DNA of 64,000 nucleotides from JANPCX01 sp031431125 (GCA_031431125.1 JANPCX010000040.1:1-64000), one strand, 5' to 3'; counted from the first letter of the stretch, positions 7,892 through 17,469 are shown. Program-made: numbers and translations. The notes: generated by a model from the sequence alone, not told the origin.

Positions 7892-8995
7892 TCAAGGGGC
7901 TTGCAATTTTTGCCGCCGCTCGTCGGGTGGCAATGGTGCCAAACGTTTAACCGCGGCGTAAAACTGCTCGAAGTTTTGTCCCTCGCGTTCGAACAAGCGC
8001 TCGAAGTCGGGCACCAGTTGGTTGTAAGCGGCCAAAACACCGAGTGATGCATTGTTGGCTTTCTCGAACCAGCCGTCATACCCGGAAAACCCGCCCCAGC
8101 GTTCTTGTTTGAGCTGCGCATAGTCTGCGCGCATTTGCGCCATGAGTTGAACCTTGCCTGCGCGTTTTTCTTCGTCTGACACGGGACTCCGAAAGAGGGT
8201 GTCGAGCTTGTCGCGGTAACGCATGGTCAATGCGCGGAAATCATCGCGGCGCCCATCACGAACGGCTTGTTCTGCCGCCACCTGCGGGCTTGCGAACCGG
8301 GCCAGCCACTGTTTGCTGCCGATGCGCTCCACCGCCGTGGCGAAGGACTCGTTGAACACGGTGTCGTTGTCGGCATAGACCACCTGGTGGCTGAGCTCGT
8401 GAAAAATCATACGGGCCAGCTCACCTTCGGGAAAACGGATGAAGGTGTTCAGCAAGGGGTCAGCAAAAAAAGTGCCGGGCAATTTACCCAAAGTGGAATA
8501 CGCGGGCACGCCGTAAACCAACACTTCCAAGCCCTGTGCACGCAACTGGTCCGCATAGGCCAGTGCTTCATCTTCGTGGTAGTAGCCTCGGTAACCCACA
8601 CAGCCCATCACTGGAAAACACCAGGTCTTCAGTTGCAAGCTGAGCTCTGGTGTGGCCACCACATTCCACACCGCCGCGCCGCGCTGCAAGTCGGAATAAC
8701 GGCGGTAGCTGGCGTTGTCGGGCAGCTTGAGCTCAGAAATGGCGAAGTCACGCATGCGCTGGCTCAAGGCCAGGCGTTCTTTCAAGGCGACGGGGCTGTT
8801 CTCGTCCGCCATCCAATCCTGCACAGGCTTGGCGGCGCCAAGTAAATTCAAATGGCCGTTGACCGACTGGGCGTAATAGGCCAGGCTGCTGCAGCCCGTA
8901 GTGAGGCACAGCAGCGCGGTGGCAGCGACCAGGGTGGTGAGGAGGCTGCCCAAGGTGATCAGCACCCAGCGTGTGCGAAGGTTGGAAAAGCGCAC
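7892..8995 (-). CDS. Predicted aminopeptidase, lipoprotein zinc metalloprotease (COG4324 type)
   Basis: 367 residues. A hydrophobic N-terminus ends in the lipobox LTTGC (C35), so it should be a lipoprotein. The zinc site HELSH (199-203) is followed by NESFA (215-219), which offers the third, acidic ligand as in gluzincins. This pattern and the length match the COG4324 'predicted aminopeptidase' family, whose substrate is not established. Only 4 bases separate it from the stop of the upstream molybdopterin oxidoreductase, so the two are probably co-transcribed with the PHA-type gene behind. Confidence 0.87.
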   Translation of the reverse strand: MRFSNLRTRWVLITLGSLLTTLVAATALLCLTTGCSSLAYYAQSVNGHLNLLGAAKPVQDWMADENSPVALKERLALSQRMRDFAISELKLPDNASYRRYSDLQRGAAVWNVVATPELSLQLKTWCFPVMGCVGYRGYYHEDEALAYADQLRAQGLEVLVYGVPAYSTLGKLPGTFFADPLLNTFIRFPEGELARMIFHELSHQVVYADNDTVFNESFATAVERIGSKQWLARFASPQVAAEQAVRDGRRDDFRALTMRYRDKLDTLFRSPVSDEEKRAGKVQLMAQMRADYAQLKQERWGGFSGYDGWFEKANNASLGVLAAYNQLVPDFERLFEREGQNFEQFYAAVKRLAPLPPDERRQKLQAP

Positions 8996-8999
8996 CGTA

Positions 9000-11045
9000 T
9001 CACGCAGCCACCGTGCAGGCTTGCACCTGCACCAAACAGTCGTAGAAGGCAGGTCCGCGGCCGATGTCGGTCAAGTGCTGGTGGGTGAGCTCGTTCACAT
9101 TGCGCCCATCCACGCCGAGTTTGCGCCACCAAACCCCCAGGCCATTGACCACGCCGGGCCGCGCCCGTGGGCTGATGTGCAGCGTGCACTCATAACTGCC
9201 TCTGTCGTTGAAGGTACGAACGCGGCTGCCGTGTTCGATGCCACGCTCAGCGGCATCCATAGCATTCATCTCCAAAATCGGTTCGCCTTCAATGTCGCGC
9301 AGGCTTTTCACGTTGACGAAAGTGGAGTTCAAAAAGTTGCGCGCGGGTGGCGAAATCATGGCCAAGGGGTAACGCCGCGCTTGTTCGGGTGACGACAACC
9401 GTGATTCGTAGTTGGCCACATGGTCGGGCACACCCAAACCCGGCGCGTCGATCAAACACTTGCCGCTGGGCGTGGGGAACTGGCCCGTGGCCAAAGGCGC
9501 ATCGGGCAGGGGCAGCTTGACCCAACCGTGGGCACGCAAGTCCTCAAACTTCACTGCCCCTTGAAACGCTTGCCGCGCCAGCGCTTCATCGGTATCGGAA
9601 AAACAAGGGTCGTCAAAACCCATGTGCTGCGCCAGTTCACGAAAAATTTGTGTGTTGGCTTTGGCTTGTCCGAGCGGAGCGATCGCTTGCTCGTTGATCA
9701 GGGCATAGGTATGGCCATAACTGGTGTGCACATCCAGGTGTTCAAGCTGGGTGGTGGCGGGCAGCACATAGTCGGCGAGGTCGGCGGTGTCGGTCATGAA
9801 ATGTTCCAGCACCACGGTGAAGAGGTCTTCACGCGCGAACCCGGCGGCTACCTTGGGCGACTCGGGGGCCACGGCCACGGGGTTGCTGTTGTAGACGATC
9901 AAGGCTTCTATTTGGGGGCCGAAGTCAGGACCCGTCTTGCGCAGCAAGTCGTCGCCTATCGTGCTCATATTGATGGTGCGCGGGGTTCTGCCCTGGAGTA
10001 AATCGGGCCGCTGCAAGCCGGTCTCGTTGCGCACCGACTTGAACCAACCCGAGCTGGACAACAACAAACCGCCGGCACGGTGACGCCAAGCGCCGGTGAG
10101 GCAAGGCAGTATCGAAATCAGACGCACCGCATTGCCACCGCCACGTACACGCTGCATGCCGTAGTTCAGTCGGATGGCGGCAGGTGAAGTGGTGGCGTAA
10201 TCACGTGCCAGGCCGCGCACTTCGTCGGCCGTGATGCCGCAGACCTCGGCCACCCGCTCTGGGGGCCAGAGCAGGGCCCGTTCGCGCAGCAGGGGCCAGC
10301 CCTCGGTGTGTTGGTCGATGTAGTCGTCGTCCAAGCACTTGTTTTTGATCAACTCATGCATCAACCCCAAGGCCAGCGCCCCATCGGTACCCGGCAACAG
10401 TGCAATGTGCTGGTGGCATTTGTCGGCGGTTTCGGTTTTGCGTGGGTCAATGCAAATCAACTTGGCACCGGCCCGTTTGGCCGCTTGGGCATAGGTCCAA
10501 AAATGCAGGTTGGAGCCTATGGAGTTGCTGCCCCAAATCAGAATCAGTTTGCTCTCGGCGAAGAATTCCACATGCATGCCAATCTTGCCGCCGTAGGTGG
10601 CCGCCAGGGCCTCACCACCGGCGCTGGCGCAAATCGTGCGATCGAGCAGTGATGCCCCGAGGCGGTTAAAAAACCGCGCCGCCATGGACTCGCCCTGCAG
10701 CAGGCCCATGGTGCCGGCGTAGCTGTAGGGAACGATGGCCTCTGGGTTGCGAGCCGCGATGGTTTGCAGCCGCTTGGCGATGTCTTTCAGTGCCTCATCC
10801 CAGCTCACTGGAACGAACTGCCCCGAGCCTTTGGGCCCGACGCGTTTCATGGGCTTGAGCACCCGCTCCGGGTGGTAGCTGCGCTCTGTGTAACGCGACA
10901 CCTTGGTGCACAGCGCGCCGTGGGTGGTCGGATGGTCCGGGTCGCCCTGCACCTTCACCGCGACGCCGTCCGTCACGGTGACCCGCATGGCGCAGGTGTC
11001 GGGGCAGTCATGGGGGCAGGCGGCGCGGACGATGACGGTACTCAT
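9000..11045 (-). CDS. Molybdopterin oxidoreductase, DMSO-reductase superfamily, with N-terminal 4Fe-4S site
   Basis: 681 residues from ATG 11045 (MSTVIVRAACPHDCPDTC). Cysteines 10, 14, 18 and 46 make the N-terminal [4Fe-4S] cluster motif. The Molybdopterin domain follows, and a C-terminal molydop-binding domain is seen around PARNFLNSTF and the GSRVRTFNDRG stretch. There is no twin-arginine signal, so it is likely cytoplasmic. No dedicated electron-transfer or membrane subunit lies nearby, making its partner and substrate unknown. The family includes formate dehydrogenase-like, nitrate and other reductases, and I do not assign one. Confidence 0.87.
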   Translation of the reverse strand: MSTVIVRAACPHDCPDTCAMRVTVTDGVAVKVQGDPDHPTTHGALCTKVSRYTERSYHPERVLKPMKRVGPKGSGQFVPVSWDEALKDIAKRLQTIAARNPEAIVPYSYAGTMGLLQGESMAARFFNRLGASLLDRTICASAGGEALAATYGGKIGMHVEFFAESKLILIWGSNSIGSNLHFWTYAQAAKRAGAKLICIDPRKTETADKCHQHIALLPGTDGALALGLMHELIKNKCLDDDYIDQHTEGWPLLRERALLWPPERVAEVCGITADEVRGLARDYATTSPAAIRLNYGMQRVRGGGNAVRLISILPCLTGAWRHRAGGLLLSSSGWFKSVRNETGLQRPDLLQGRTPRTINMSTIGDDLLRKTGPDFGPQIEALIVYNSNPVAVAPESPKVAAGFAREDLFTVVLEHFMTDTADLADYVLPATTQLEHLDVHTSYGHTYALINEQAIAPLGQAKANTQIFRELAQHMGFDDPCFSDTDEALARQAFQGAVKFEDLRAHGWVKLPLPDAPLATGQFPTPSGKCLIDAPGLGVPDHVANYESRLSSPEQARRYPLAMISPPARNFLNSTFVNVKSLRDIEGEPILEMNAMDAAERGIEHGSRVRTFNDRGSYECTLHISPRARPGVVNGLGVWWRKLGVDGRNVNELTHQHLTDIGRGPAFYDCLVQVQACTVAA

Positions 11046-11152
11046 GATTGAACTATGGCACAAAGGAACAAGTGACATTCTTGCAGGGGTACACTGAATT
11101 CTCAGGTCCAACACCCGTCGACCGAGCCAGTCTCGTGCGGCGTCCCATCGCC

Positions 11153-12349
11153 ATGAACCTCATCGACACCATCGTCGCCGACGCCCCCCTCATCGCCCAA
11201 GTCCGGCGAGACATCCACGCCCACCCCGAGCTGTGTTTTGAAGAAAACCGCACCTCGGACCTGATTGCCGCCCAGCTCACCGAATGGGGCATCCCGGTTC
11301 ACCGGGGCCTTGGCAAAACTGGCGTGGTCGGTATCGTGAAAAATGGCAACAGCCCCCGTGCCTTGGGCCTGCGCGCCGACATCGACGCCCTGCCCATGAC
11401 CGAGCACAACACCTTCGCCCATGCAAGCCAAGAGGCCGGCAAGATGCACGCCTGCGGCCACGATGGCCACACCGCCATGTTGCTCGCCGCGGCCAAACAC
11501 CTGTCCAAGCACCGGAACTTCGACGGCACCGTCTACTTGGTGTTCCAACCCGCCGAAGAAGGCGGCGGCGGCGCGCGCGAAATGATGCGCGATGGGTTGT
11601 TTGAAAAATTCCCCATGGAGGCCATCTTCGGCGCCCACAACTGGCCTGGCCTGGAGGTGGGCGAGTTCGCCATCAAGAGCGGACCGTGTTTTGCCAGCAG
11701 CAATGAGTTTGTCATCACCATCCGCGGCAAAGGTTCCCATGCGGCCATGCCGCATTTGGGCATCGACCCCGTCCCGGTGGCTTGCCAAATGGTGCAAGCC
11801 TTTCAAACCATCATCACGCGCAACAAAAGGCCCATCGACGCCGGGGTGATCTCAGTCACCATGATCCACACCGGCGAGGCCACCAATGTGGTGCCTGACA
11901 GTTGTGAGATGCAAGGCACGGTGCGCACCTTCACCCTGGAGGTGCTGGACATGATTGAGCAGCGCATGAAAGAGGTGGCCGGGCACACAGCCGCCGCATT
12001 TGGCGCCACCTGCAGCTTTGAATTCCGCCGCAACTACCCGCCCACCATCAACCACCCGGCCGAGACCGAATTTGCGCGCCAGGTGATGCAAGACCTGGTC
12101 GGAGAAGCCCGCGTGCATGAGTTTGACCCCACGATGGGGGCCGAAGACTTCAGCTTCTTTCTGCAAGAGAAGCGCGGCGCTTATTTTTTGATCGGCAACG
12201 GCGACGGCAGCCACCGCGAGGGCGGCCAGGGCCTGGGGCCTTGCATGCTGCACAACCCGAGCTATGACTTCAACGACGCCCTGATTCCTGTGGGGGCGAC
12301 GCTGTGGGTGCGCCTGGCGGAGCGTTGGTTGGCCGCGCCCCGGCCTTGA
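11153..12349 (+). CDS. M20 family amidohydrolase (hippurate hydrolase / N-acyl-amino acid deacylase type)
   Basis: 398 residues, the normal length for the HipO/AmhX branch of M20D. Metal-binding motifs are HACGHDGH (99-106) and FQPAEEGGGGA (131-141), with a further metal histidine near the end (LHNPSYDFND). It hydrolyses amide bonds in N-acyl amino acids such as hippurate, using a two-metal centre, in the cytoplasm. The start at ATG 11153 is chosen because the family begins about 20 residues before the RRDIHAHPEL motif; the longer frame to 11048 would overlap the divergent promoter of the oxidoreductase. The precise acyl substrate is unknown. Confidence 0.9.
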   Translation: MNLIDTIVADAPLIAQVRRDIHAHPELCFEENRTSDLIAAQLTEWGIPVHRGLGKTGVVGIVKNGNSPRALGLRADIDALPMTEHNTFAHASQEAGKMHACGHDGHTAMLLAAAKHLSKHRNFDGTVYLVFQPAEEGGGGAREMMRDGLFEKFPMEAIFGAHNWPGLEVGEFAIKSGPCFASSNEFVITIRGKGSHAAMPHLGIDPVPVACQMVQAFQTIITRNKRPIDAGVISVTMIHTGEATNVVPDSCEMQGTVRTFTLEVLDMIEQRMKEVAGHTAAAFGATCSFEFRRNYPPTINHPAETEFARQVMQDLVGEARVHEFDPTMGAEDFSFFLQEKRGAYFLIGNGDGSHREGGQGLGPCMLHNPSYDFNDALIPVGATLWVRLAERWLAAPRP

Positions 12350-12366
12350 GGACTTGCGCTCTCACC

Positions 12367-12463
12367 CGTCATTCCCGCGAAAACGGGAATCCAAGCGGTG
12401 CGATGAGTACAGACCGCTTTTTGCACCGGCAGCGACTGGATTCCCGCTTTCGCGGGAATGACG
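12367..12463. repeat. REP-like dispersed inverted repeat, copy B
   Basis: The left arm CGTCATTCCCGCGAAAACGG... begins at 12367 and the right arm CTGGATTCCCGCTTTCGCGG... is 12436-12463. It has the same architecture and consensus as copy A, about 97 bases in all. It lies just after the M20 gene and before the isochorismatase gene. Confidence 0.85.
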
Positions 12464-12575
12464 ATCTGGAGCGCCCCACATCAATGTCCGAATTTGATTG
12501 ATTCTTGTCGCCATCTGGTGCGACACTGCAGCATGCTCCTCCTAAAGTGAAGGTCTTCAACACAAGGAGTTCTTC

Positions 12576-13157
12576 ATGCACACCGCCCTGCTGCTCATCG
12601 ACGTTCAACAATCCTTCCGCCTGCGCCCCTATTGGAGTGACGAGCATGTGGCCGCTTTTCTGGACCGCTGCAACGCTTTGGTGGCCGCCTGTGTGAAGGC
12701 CAAGGTGCCGGTGGTCCGCATCTTGCACGTGGAAGGCCCTGCGAGCAAAGACAACGCCTTTGCGGTGGAATCAGGCCAGGTCCGCCCACTCGACGGTTTG
12801 ATCGACTTCCCCGCCGCCGCCGAGTTTCAGAAGTCTCGCCACAGCGCGTTGGTGGGAACCGGCCTGTCGGTGTGGTTGCGCCAGCAGGGCGTCCAAAAGT
12901 TGATCGTGGCCGGCATACGCACCGAACAGTGCTGCGAAACCACCACCCGCCATGCGTCGGATGAAGGTTGGGAAGTGGACTATGTGTCCGAGGCCACGCT
13001 GACTTTTGACATGCAAACCCTGGACGGCCAGCGGCTCTCAGCCAGTGACATCGTCAAACGTACCGAGGCAGTGTTGAGCGGTCGGTTTGCGACTGTTTGC
13101 AGCGTGCCCCAGGCCATGAAACGCGCCATGCAAGGCGCTGGCGAGGTCATGGGATGA
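12576..13157 (+). CDS. Isochorismatase-family cysteine hydrolase
   Basis: 193 residues with the alpha/beta fold of cysteine hydrolases. The triad is visible: Asp in LLIDVQQS (near residue 9), Lys in EFQKSRHS and Cys in TEQCCETT, with the preceding cis-peptide region VAGIRTEQC. Members hydrolyse isochorismate, nicotinamide or carbamoyl compounds, and the substrate here is unknown. AAGGAG at 12564-12569 supports the start. The stop overlaps the next ATG (ATGA at 13154-13157), so it is translationally coupled to the PfpI-NIPSNAP gene. Confidence 0.87.
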   Translation: MHTALLLIDVQQSFRLRPYWSDEHVAAFLDRCNALVAACVKAKVPVVRILHVEGPASKDNAFAVESGQVRPLDGLIDFPAAAEFQKSRHSALVGTGLSVWLRQQGVQKLIVAGIRTEQCCETTTRHASDEGWEVDYVSEATLTFDMQTLDGQRLSASDIVKRTEAVLSGRFATVCSVPQAMKRAMQGAGEVMG

Positions 13158-14185
13158 AGAACACGCAGCGCATTGGCATCTACATCTACGACGATGTGGA
13201 GTTGCTGGACATGGCAGGCCCGCTGGAGGTTTTCACCACAGCCACACGTGTCGCTTCACGTCAGTCCCCTGATGCACCACCATGCTTTGAAGTATTCACC
13301 CTGGCATGTCAAACCACCAAGGTTCGCACCCGCGCGGGCCTGTGGGTAGAGCCCGACCATCTGATTGCCGACCACCCGCCGCTGGATGTGTTGTTGGTTC
13401 CTGGCGGGGTGGTCACGAAAGAATTGAAAAATGTCGCGTTGCTGCACTGGCTAGCGGAGACCGCACCCAAGACGCACCTGGTGTCCTCGGTTTGTACCGG
13501 CGCGTTTTTACTGGCAGAAGCGGGTTTACTCAAGGGACTGCCTGTCACCACCCATTGGGAAGACATTCCAGATTTACGACGAGATCATCCAACGCTCACT
13601 GTGCTGGAACACATGCGCTGGGTTGATACCGGGCATGTCGTGACCTCAGCGGGTATTTCTGCGGGAATCGATATGAGTTTTCATTTGGTGGCACGTTTGG
13701 CAGGGCGAGAGTTGGCGCTTCAGACGGCCCGTCAAATGGAAGTGGTTTGGACAGAAAATCCTGACACCAACGCCGACCTGAGTCCATACAGTGTTCAGAC
13801 CAAGGAAGTGGCAACCATGACAGCCCCAACGAGTGGCCATCGCTTGCTGGAAATCCGAACCTACCGGCTGAAACCCGGAACCTTGGAAGAATTTCACGCA
13901 GCGATGCGGGATTTCTCGGCACCCATGCTCAGGCGCAAAGGCATGGACGTGGTGGCCTATGGCCGATCCAACCACGAGGAAGAAAGCTACTTTCTCGTGC
14001 GTTCATACGAGAACCGCGCCGCCTTGGAATCGGAACAATCGGCTTTCTACACATCAGCCGAGTGGACAGAAGGGCCACGGTCCATGCTGGTCGACAAAAT
14101 CGACACCTATGTCAACACACTGCTGTTGTGCACCGAAGAAGGCGTAGAGGCGATGCGCAGACTGAATTCTCCTGAGGCTGCATGA
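13154..14185 (+). CDS. DJ-1/PfpI-domain protein fused to a C-terminal NIPSNAP domain
   Basis: 343 residues. Residues 1 to about 200 are a DJ-1/PfpI (GATase1-like) domain of the GlxA type: DDVELLDMAGPLEVF near the N-terminus and the nucleophile elbow SSVCTGAFLLAEAG. Instead of an AraC helix-turn-helix, the chain runs in frame into an alpha+beta-barrel NIPSNAP domain (from about 222: LLEIRTYRLKPGTLEEF ... ESYFLVRSYENRAAL). There is an internal in-frame ATG at 13817, which could start a separate NIPSNAP product, but no stop precedes it. It overlaps both neighbours by 4 bases (ATGA at each end), so the three genes are one operon. The biochemical role is unknown. Confidence 0.85.
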   Translation: MKNTQRIGIYIYDDVELLDMAGPLEVFTTATRVASRQSPDAPPCFEVFTLACQTTKVRTRAGLWVEPDHLIADHPPLDVLLVPGGVVTKELKNVALLHWLAETAPKTHLVSSVCTGAFLLAEAGLLKGLPVTTHWEDIPDLRRDHPTLTVLEHMRWVDTGHVVTSAGISAGIDMSFHLVARLAGRELALQTARQMEVVWTENPDTNADLSPYSVQTKEVATMTAPTSGHRLLEIRTYRLKPGTLEEFHAAMRDFSAPMLRRKGMDVVAYGRSNHEEESYFLVRSYENRAALESEQSAFYTSAEWTEGPRSMLVDKIDTYVNTLLLCTEEGVEAMRRLNSPEAA

Positions 14186-15189
14186 TTCCTGTTCTCTTCG
14201 TCCTGCTGCCCGACACCCTGCTGCTGGACCTGGCGGGGCCCGCAGAAACCTTCCGGCTGGCGAACCGGCACTTGCTGGCCCGCAAACGCCGCGCGGCGTT
14301 TGAGCTGCGGTTTGTCGGCACGCAGGCGGAGCAAACTTCGTCGGTAGGGCTGGCTTTGACGAACATTGAACCCCTACCAACACTGCTGCCACCACAAAGC
14401 TGGCTGGTGCTGCTGGGCCAAACCAGCGACGGCTTGAAGGCCTCGCTGAGTGGCCACAACCCGGCCTGGTTGGCCACACGGGATTGGCTCAACCAACAGC
14501 GGCCAAGGCTACTGCAGGCTGAGGCCGAGCACACACTCATCACCGTGTGCAGTGGTGCCGTGCTGGCCGCCGATGCGGGGTTGTTGATCGACTGCCGCTG
14601 CACCACCCACCACGAACTCTTGGACCGCCTGCAAGCCTTGGCCCCCAGCGCCGAGGTGGTGAACAACCGCGTGTTTGTTGTCGACGGGCCGCAGGCCAAC
14701 ATCGCCACCAGCGCCGGCGTCACGGCTGGCATCGACCTGGCCTTGCACTTGATTGCCCAAACCTGCGGCGAAGACATTGCCGCCGCCGTCGCCCAAGACA
14801 TGGTGGTGTATTTGCGGCGCGGGCCACGCGACCCCGAGCTGTCGCCACTCCTGCAGCACCGCAACCACCTGCACCCGGCCGTGCACCGGGTGCAAGACGC
14901 GGTCAGCCAACAGCCCCAGCTTCCATGGACCATGACGGCATTGGCAACGGCCGCCCACGTCACCCAGCGCCATTTGCTGCGTTTGTTCACCGAACACGCA
15001 CGGGTGTCACCAACGGGTTATGTGGAGTTGATCCGGTTGGAGCATGCCCGCCGAGCCCTTGCAGCCGGGGCCAGCGTGACCCAAGCCGCCGAAGCCGCGG
15101 GTTTCAGCGCCGACTTGCAACTGCGCCGTGCGTGGTCTAGGCAGTGGGGTGGAACACCACGCGACGCACTGAGGGGCCAGTCCGCTTGA
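14182..15189 (+). CDS. GlxA-family transcriptional regulator (DJ-1/PfpI + AraC HTH)
   Basis: 335 residues. The N-terminal DJ-1/PfpI-like domain contains LLDLAGPAETFRLA and the cysteine elbow VCSGAVLAADAG. The C-terminal 100 residues are an AraC/XylS double helix-turn-helix (MTALATAAHVTQRHLLRLF ... SVTQAAEAAGFS). It should bind DNA and sense a small molecule through the N-terminal domain. It is the last gene of the overlapping trio with the isochorismatase-like and PfpI-NIPSNAP genes and is a natural candidate for their regulator. Confidence 0.9.
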   Translation: MIPVLFVLLPDTLLLDLAGPAETFRLANRHLLARKRRAAFELRFVGTQAEQTSSVGLALTNIEPLPTLLPPQSWLVLLGQTSDGLKASLSGHNPAWLATRDWLNQQRPRLLQAEAEHTLITVCSGAVLAADAGLLIDCRCTTHHELLDRLQALAPSAEVVNNRVFVVDGPQANIATSAGVTAGIDLALHLIAQTCGEDIAAAVAQDMVVYLRRGPRDPELSPLLQHRNHLHPAVHRVQDAVSQQPQLPWTMTALATAAHVTQRHLLRLFTEHARVSPTGYVELIRLEHARRALAAGASVTQAAEAAGFSADLQLRRAWSRQWGGTPRDALRGQSA

Positions 15190-15213
15190 GCATGTCGTGC
15201 TCTGGTCGAGCCG

Positions 15214-15840
15214 TCAGGTGAGCAAACGCGCGTCCAAGGCCTGGCTGCATTGCGCCGGGTTCTGAAACTGCACACCGCCCCAGCCTTGCGCCGCAGCGGC
15301 TTCTATGTTGTGCGCCAAGTCGTCAATGAACACGGTGTGTTCAGGCACCAGGTCAAACCGCCGCACCGCCTCTTGAAAAATTTCAGGCCGTGGTTTGATG
15401 AGTTGCACCCGGCTTGAAAAAATGCCGTCGTCAAACCAAGCCGCCAGGTCATGGCGTCGTTCCAAGTCCAAGGCATAGGCCGTGGGCATGTTGGACAGGA
15501 AAAACAAGCGGTGGCCTTGGGCTTTCAAGCGCTGCAGCAAGGCAACAGTTCCTGGAATGGGAACCAGGTGATCAGGTATGGCCTCAATCACCCGCAGCAC
15601 CTCTGAGGCTTTCATTCCAGACCGTTTTGCGATGCGCTCGGCCAGCGGTTCGGCATCGATCTGGCCCAGGTCGAACAAGGCCCAATCGCTGGTCAAAGAA
15701 AACGATTGGAAGATGTGGCCGGCCAGGTCGCGCGCTTGGGTGTCGTCCAAGACCGATTCCGGCAGCGTCTCCTGCAAGAGCCGCAGCGGCTGCCAGTTGA
15801 ACACCACACCGCCAAAGTCAAACACCACATCCTTCTTCAT
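15214..15840 (-). CDS. HAD-superfamily hydrolase, YihX-like
   Basis: 208 residues. The N-terminal VVFDFGGVVFNW carries the nucleophile aspartate, FFLSNMP is motif II and VFIDDLAHNIEAA gives the C-terminal acidic pair. The arrangement matches subfamily IA phosphatases such as YihX (alpha-glucose-1-phosphatase), although the true substrate is unproved. The ATG overlaps the pgi stop by 4 bases, so it is coupled to pgi and tal, consistent with a sugar-phosphate substrate. Confidence 0.87.
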   Translation of the reverse strand: MKKDVVFDFGGVVFNWQPLRLLQETLPESVLDDTQARDLAGHIFQSFSLTSDWALFDLGQIDAEPLAERIAKRSGMKASEVLRVIEAIPDHLVPIPGTVALLQRLKAQGHRLFFLSNMPTAYALDLERRHDLAAWFDDGIFSSRVQLIKPRPEIFQEAVRRFDLVPEHTVFIDDLAHNIEAAAAQGWGGVQFQNPAQCSQALDARLLT

Positions 15841-17465
15841 GCCTTGAGTTTTCCTATTAAACCCGCGGTCGATCCGTCCAGGCCCGTGACATCCCCAGCG
15901 GTCAGGCGCGGCAGCAAGTCATTGCACAAGGCTTTGCCCAGCTCGACGCCCCATTGGTCAAAGCTGTTGATGCCCCAAATGGCACCGGAGACAAACACAC
16001 GGTGCTCGTACAGCGCAACCAGTGCACCGAGTGAACGCGGCGTCAGTTGCTCCAGCAACAAGGTGGTGCTGGGTCGATTGCCGGGGAAAGTTCGTTGTTG
16101 TGCCAGCACCTGGGCGTCCATGGTCGTAGAGGCAGTCGGTGCTTTCTCCAACAACGCTTGGGCCGTCGTTTTGCCCAACATCAAGGCCTGGGACTGGGCC
16201 AGGCCATTGGCCAAAAGCAAGGTGTGCTGGCGTTGCAGTTGCTGGTGCACCGTCACGTCCATCTCAGCTTCAACCAAGCTGGGCTGCTTGACCAGAATGA
16301 ATTCGACCGGTATCACCTCGGTGCCTTGGTGCAGCATTTGAAAGTAGGCATGCTGGCCATTGGTGCCAGGCTCACCCCAGACCACGGGGCTCGTGGCATA
16401 GGGAAAAAGCTCGCCCATGGCGTCGACCCGTTTTCCGTTGGATTCCATTTCCAGTTGCTGCAGGTAAGCGGCAAAACGTCTCAAACCCTGGTGGTAGGGT
16501 GCCACGCTTCGGCTGCTGCGCTCGTGAAAGTTGCGGTACCAAACATCGAGCAAACCCAGCAGCACGGGCAAATTGGTCTCCAGGGGCACTTGGGCGAAAT
16601 GCTGGTCCATGGCATGGGCCCCGGCGAGCAGCGCTCGAAAATGCTCGGCACCGATCGCCAAGGCGATGGGCAAACCAATCGAACTCCACAAGGAGTAACG
16701 CCCGCCGACCCAGTCCCAAAAACCAAAGGTGGTATCGATGCCAAACGCCGCAGCCGCCTGAACATGGGTGGTGGTGGCCACAAAGTGTTTGGCGGTGTCG
16801 GTGCCCCCTCCCGCCACAAACCAGACCCGCGCCGCGTGCGCGTTAGCCATGGTTTCTTGCGTGGTGAAGGTTTTGCTGGCAATGACGAAGAGCGTTTCCT
16901 TGGGTTTGCACTGACGCAGAACGGGTGCGATGTCGTGGCCGTCCACGTTGGAAACAAAATGGAACTTCAAGCCCCGGTGGGCGACGGCATCGAGCGCCGG
17001 CAGCACCATCTGCGGCCCCAAGTCGCTGCCGCCGATGCCGATGTTGACCACGGTGGTGATGCCGCTGCGAGCGGTGTCGCGCACAGTTTCGACAAAGGCA
17101 AGCATGGCATCCAAGACTGCGTGGACGTCCGCACTGTGGGGACCGGTACCCGGCGGTGCGCGCAAAGCGGTGTGCAAGACCGCACGGTCCTCAGAGGTGT
17201 TGATGGCTTGACCCGAGAACATGGCATCACGACGCGGTTCCAGCTTGCATTCGCGCGCCAGGTCCATCAAGAAGTGCCGGGTCGCCACATCCACATGGTT
17301 TTTGGACAGGTCGGCGAATACTTCCGGTGCCTGCACACTGAAGTGCTCAAACCGCTGCGGGTCTTGCGCAAAGGCTGCACGCAAATCGAAGTCTTTGCCA
17401 TGGGCTTGGTAGTGGCCCTGCAGCGCGGCCCAGGCCTGGGTGCGATCACATCGAGGAGCGGTCAT
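15837..17465 (-). CDS. pgi: Glucose-6-phosphate isomerase
   Basis: 542 residues, the usual length for bacterial Pgi. The SIS-type phosphate-binding signature VNIGIGGSDLGPQM and the conserved EPGTNGQHAYFQMLHQGT block with its catalytic residues are present. It interconverts glucose-6-phosphate and fructose-6-phosphate in the cytosol. It lies 4 bases after tal and overlaps the HAD phosphatase gene, forming a minus-strand operon divergent from zwf. Confidence 0.96.
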   Translation of the reverse strand: MTAPRCDRTQAWAALQGHYQAHGKDFDLRAAFAQDPQRFEHFSVQAPEVFADLSKNHVDVATRHFLMDLARECKLEPRRDAMFSGQAINTSEDRAVLHTALRAPPGTGPHSADVHAVLDAMLAFVETVRDTARSGITTVVNIGIGGSDLGPQMVLPALDAVAHRGLKFHFVSNVDGHDIAPVLRQCKPKETLFVIASKTFTTQETMANAHAARVWFVAGGGTDTAKHFVATTTHVQAAAAFGIDTTFGFWDWVGGRYSLWSSIGLPIALAIGAEHFRALLAGAHAMDQHFAQVPLETNLPVLLGLLDVWYRNFHERSSRSVAPYHQGLRRFAAYLQQLEMESNGKRVDAMGELFPYATSPVVWGEPGTNGQHAYFQMLHQGTEVIPVEFILVKQPSLVEAEMDVTVHQQLQRQHTLLLANGLAQSQALMLGKTTAQALLEKAPTASTTMDAQVLAQQRTFPGNRPSTTLLLEQLTPRSLGALVALYEHRVFVSGAIWGINSFDQWGVELGKALCNDLLPRLTAGDVTGLDGSTAGLIGKLKA

Positions 17466-17469
17466 GGCG

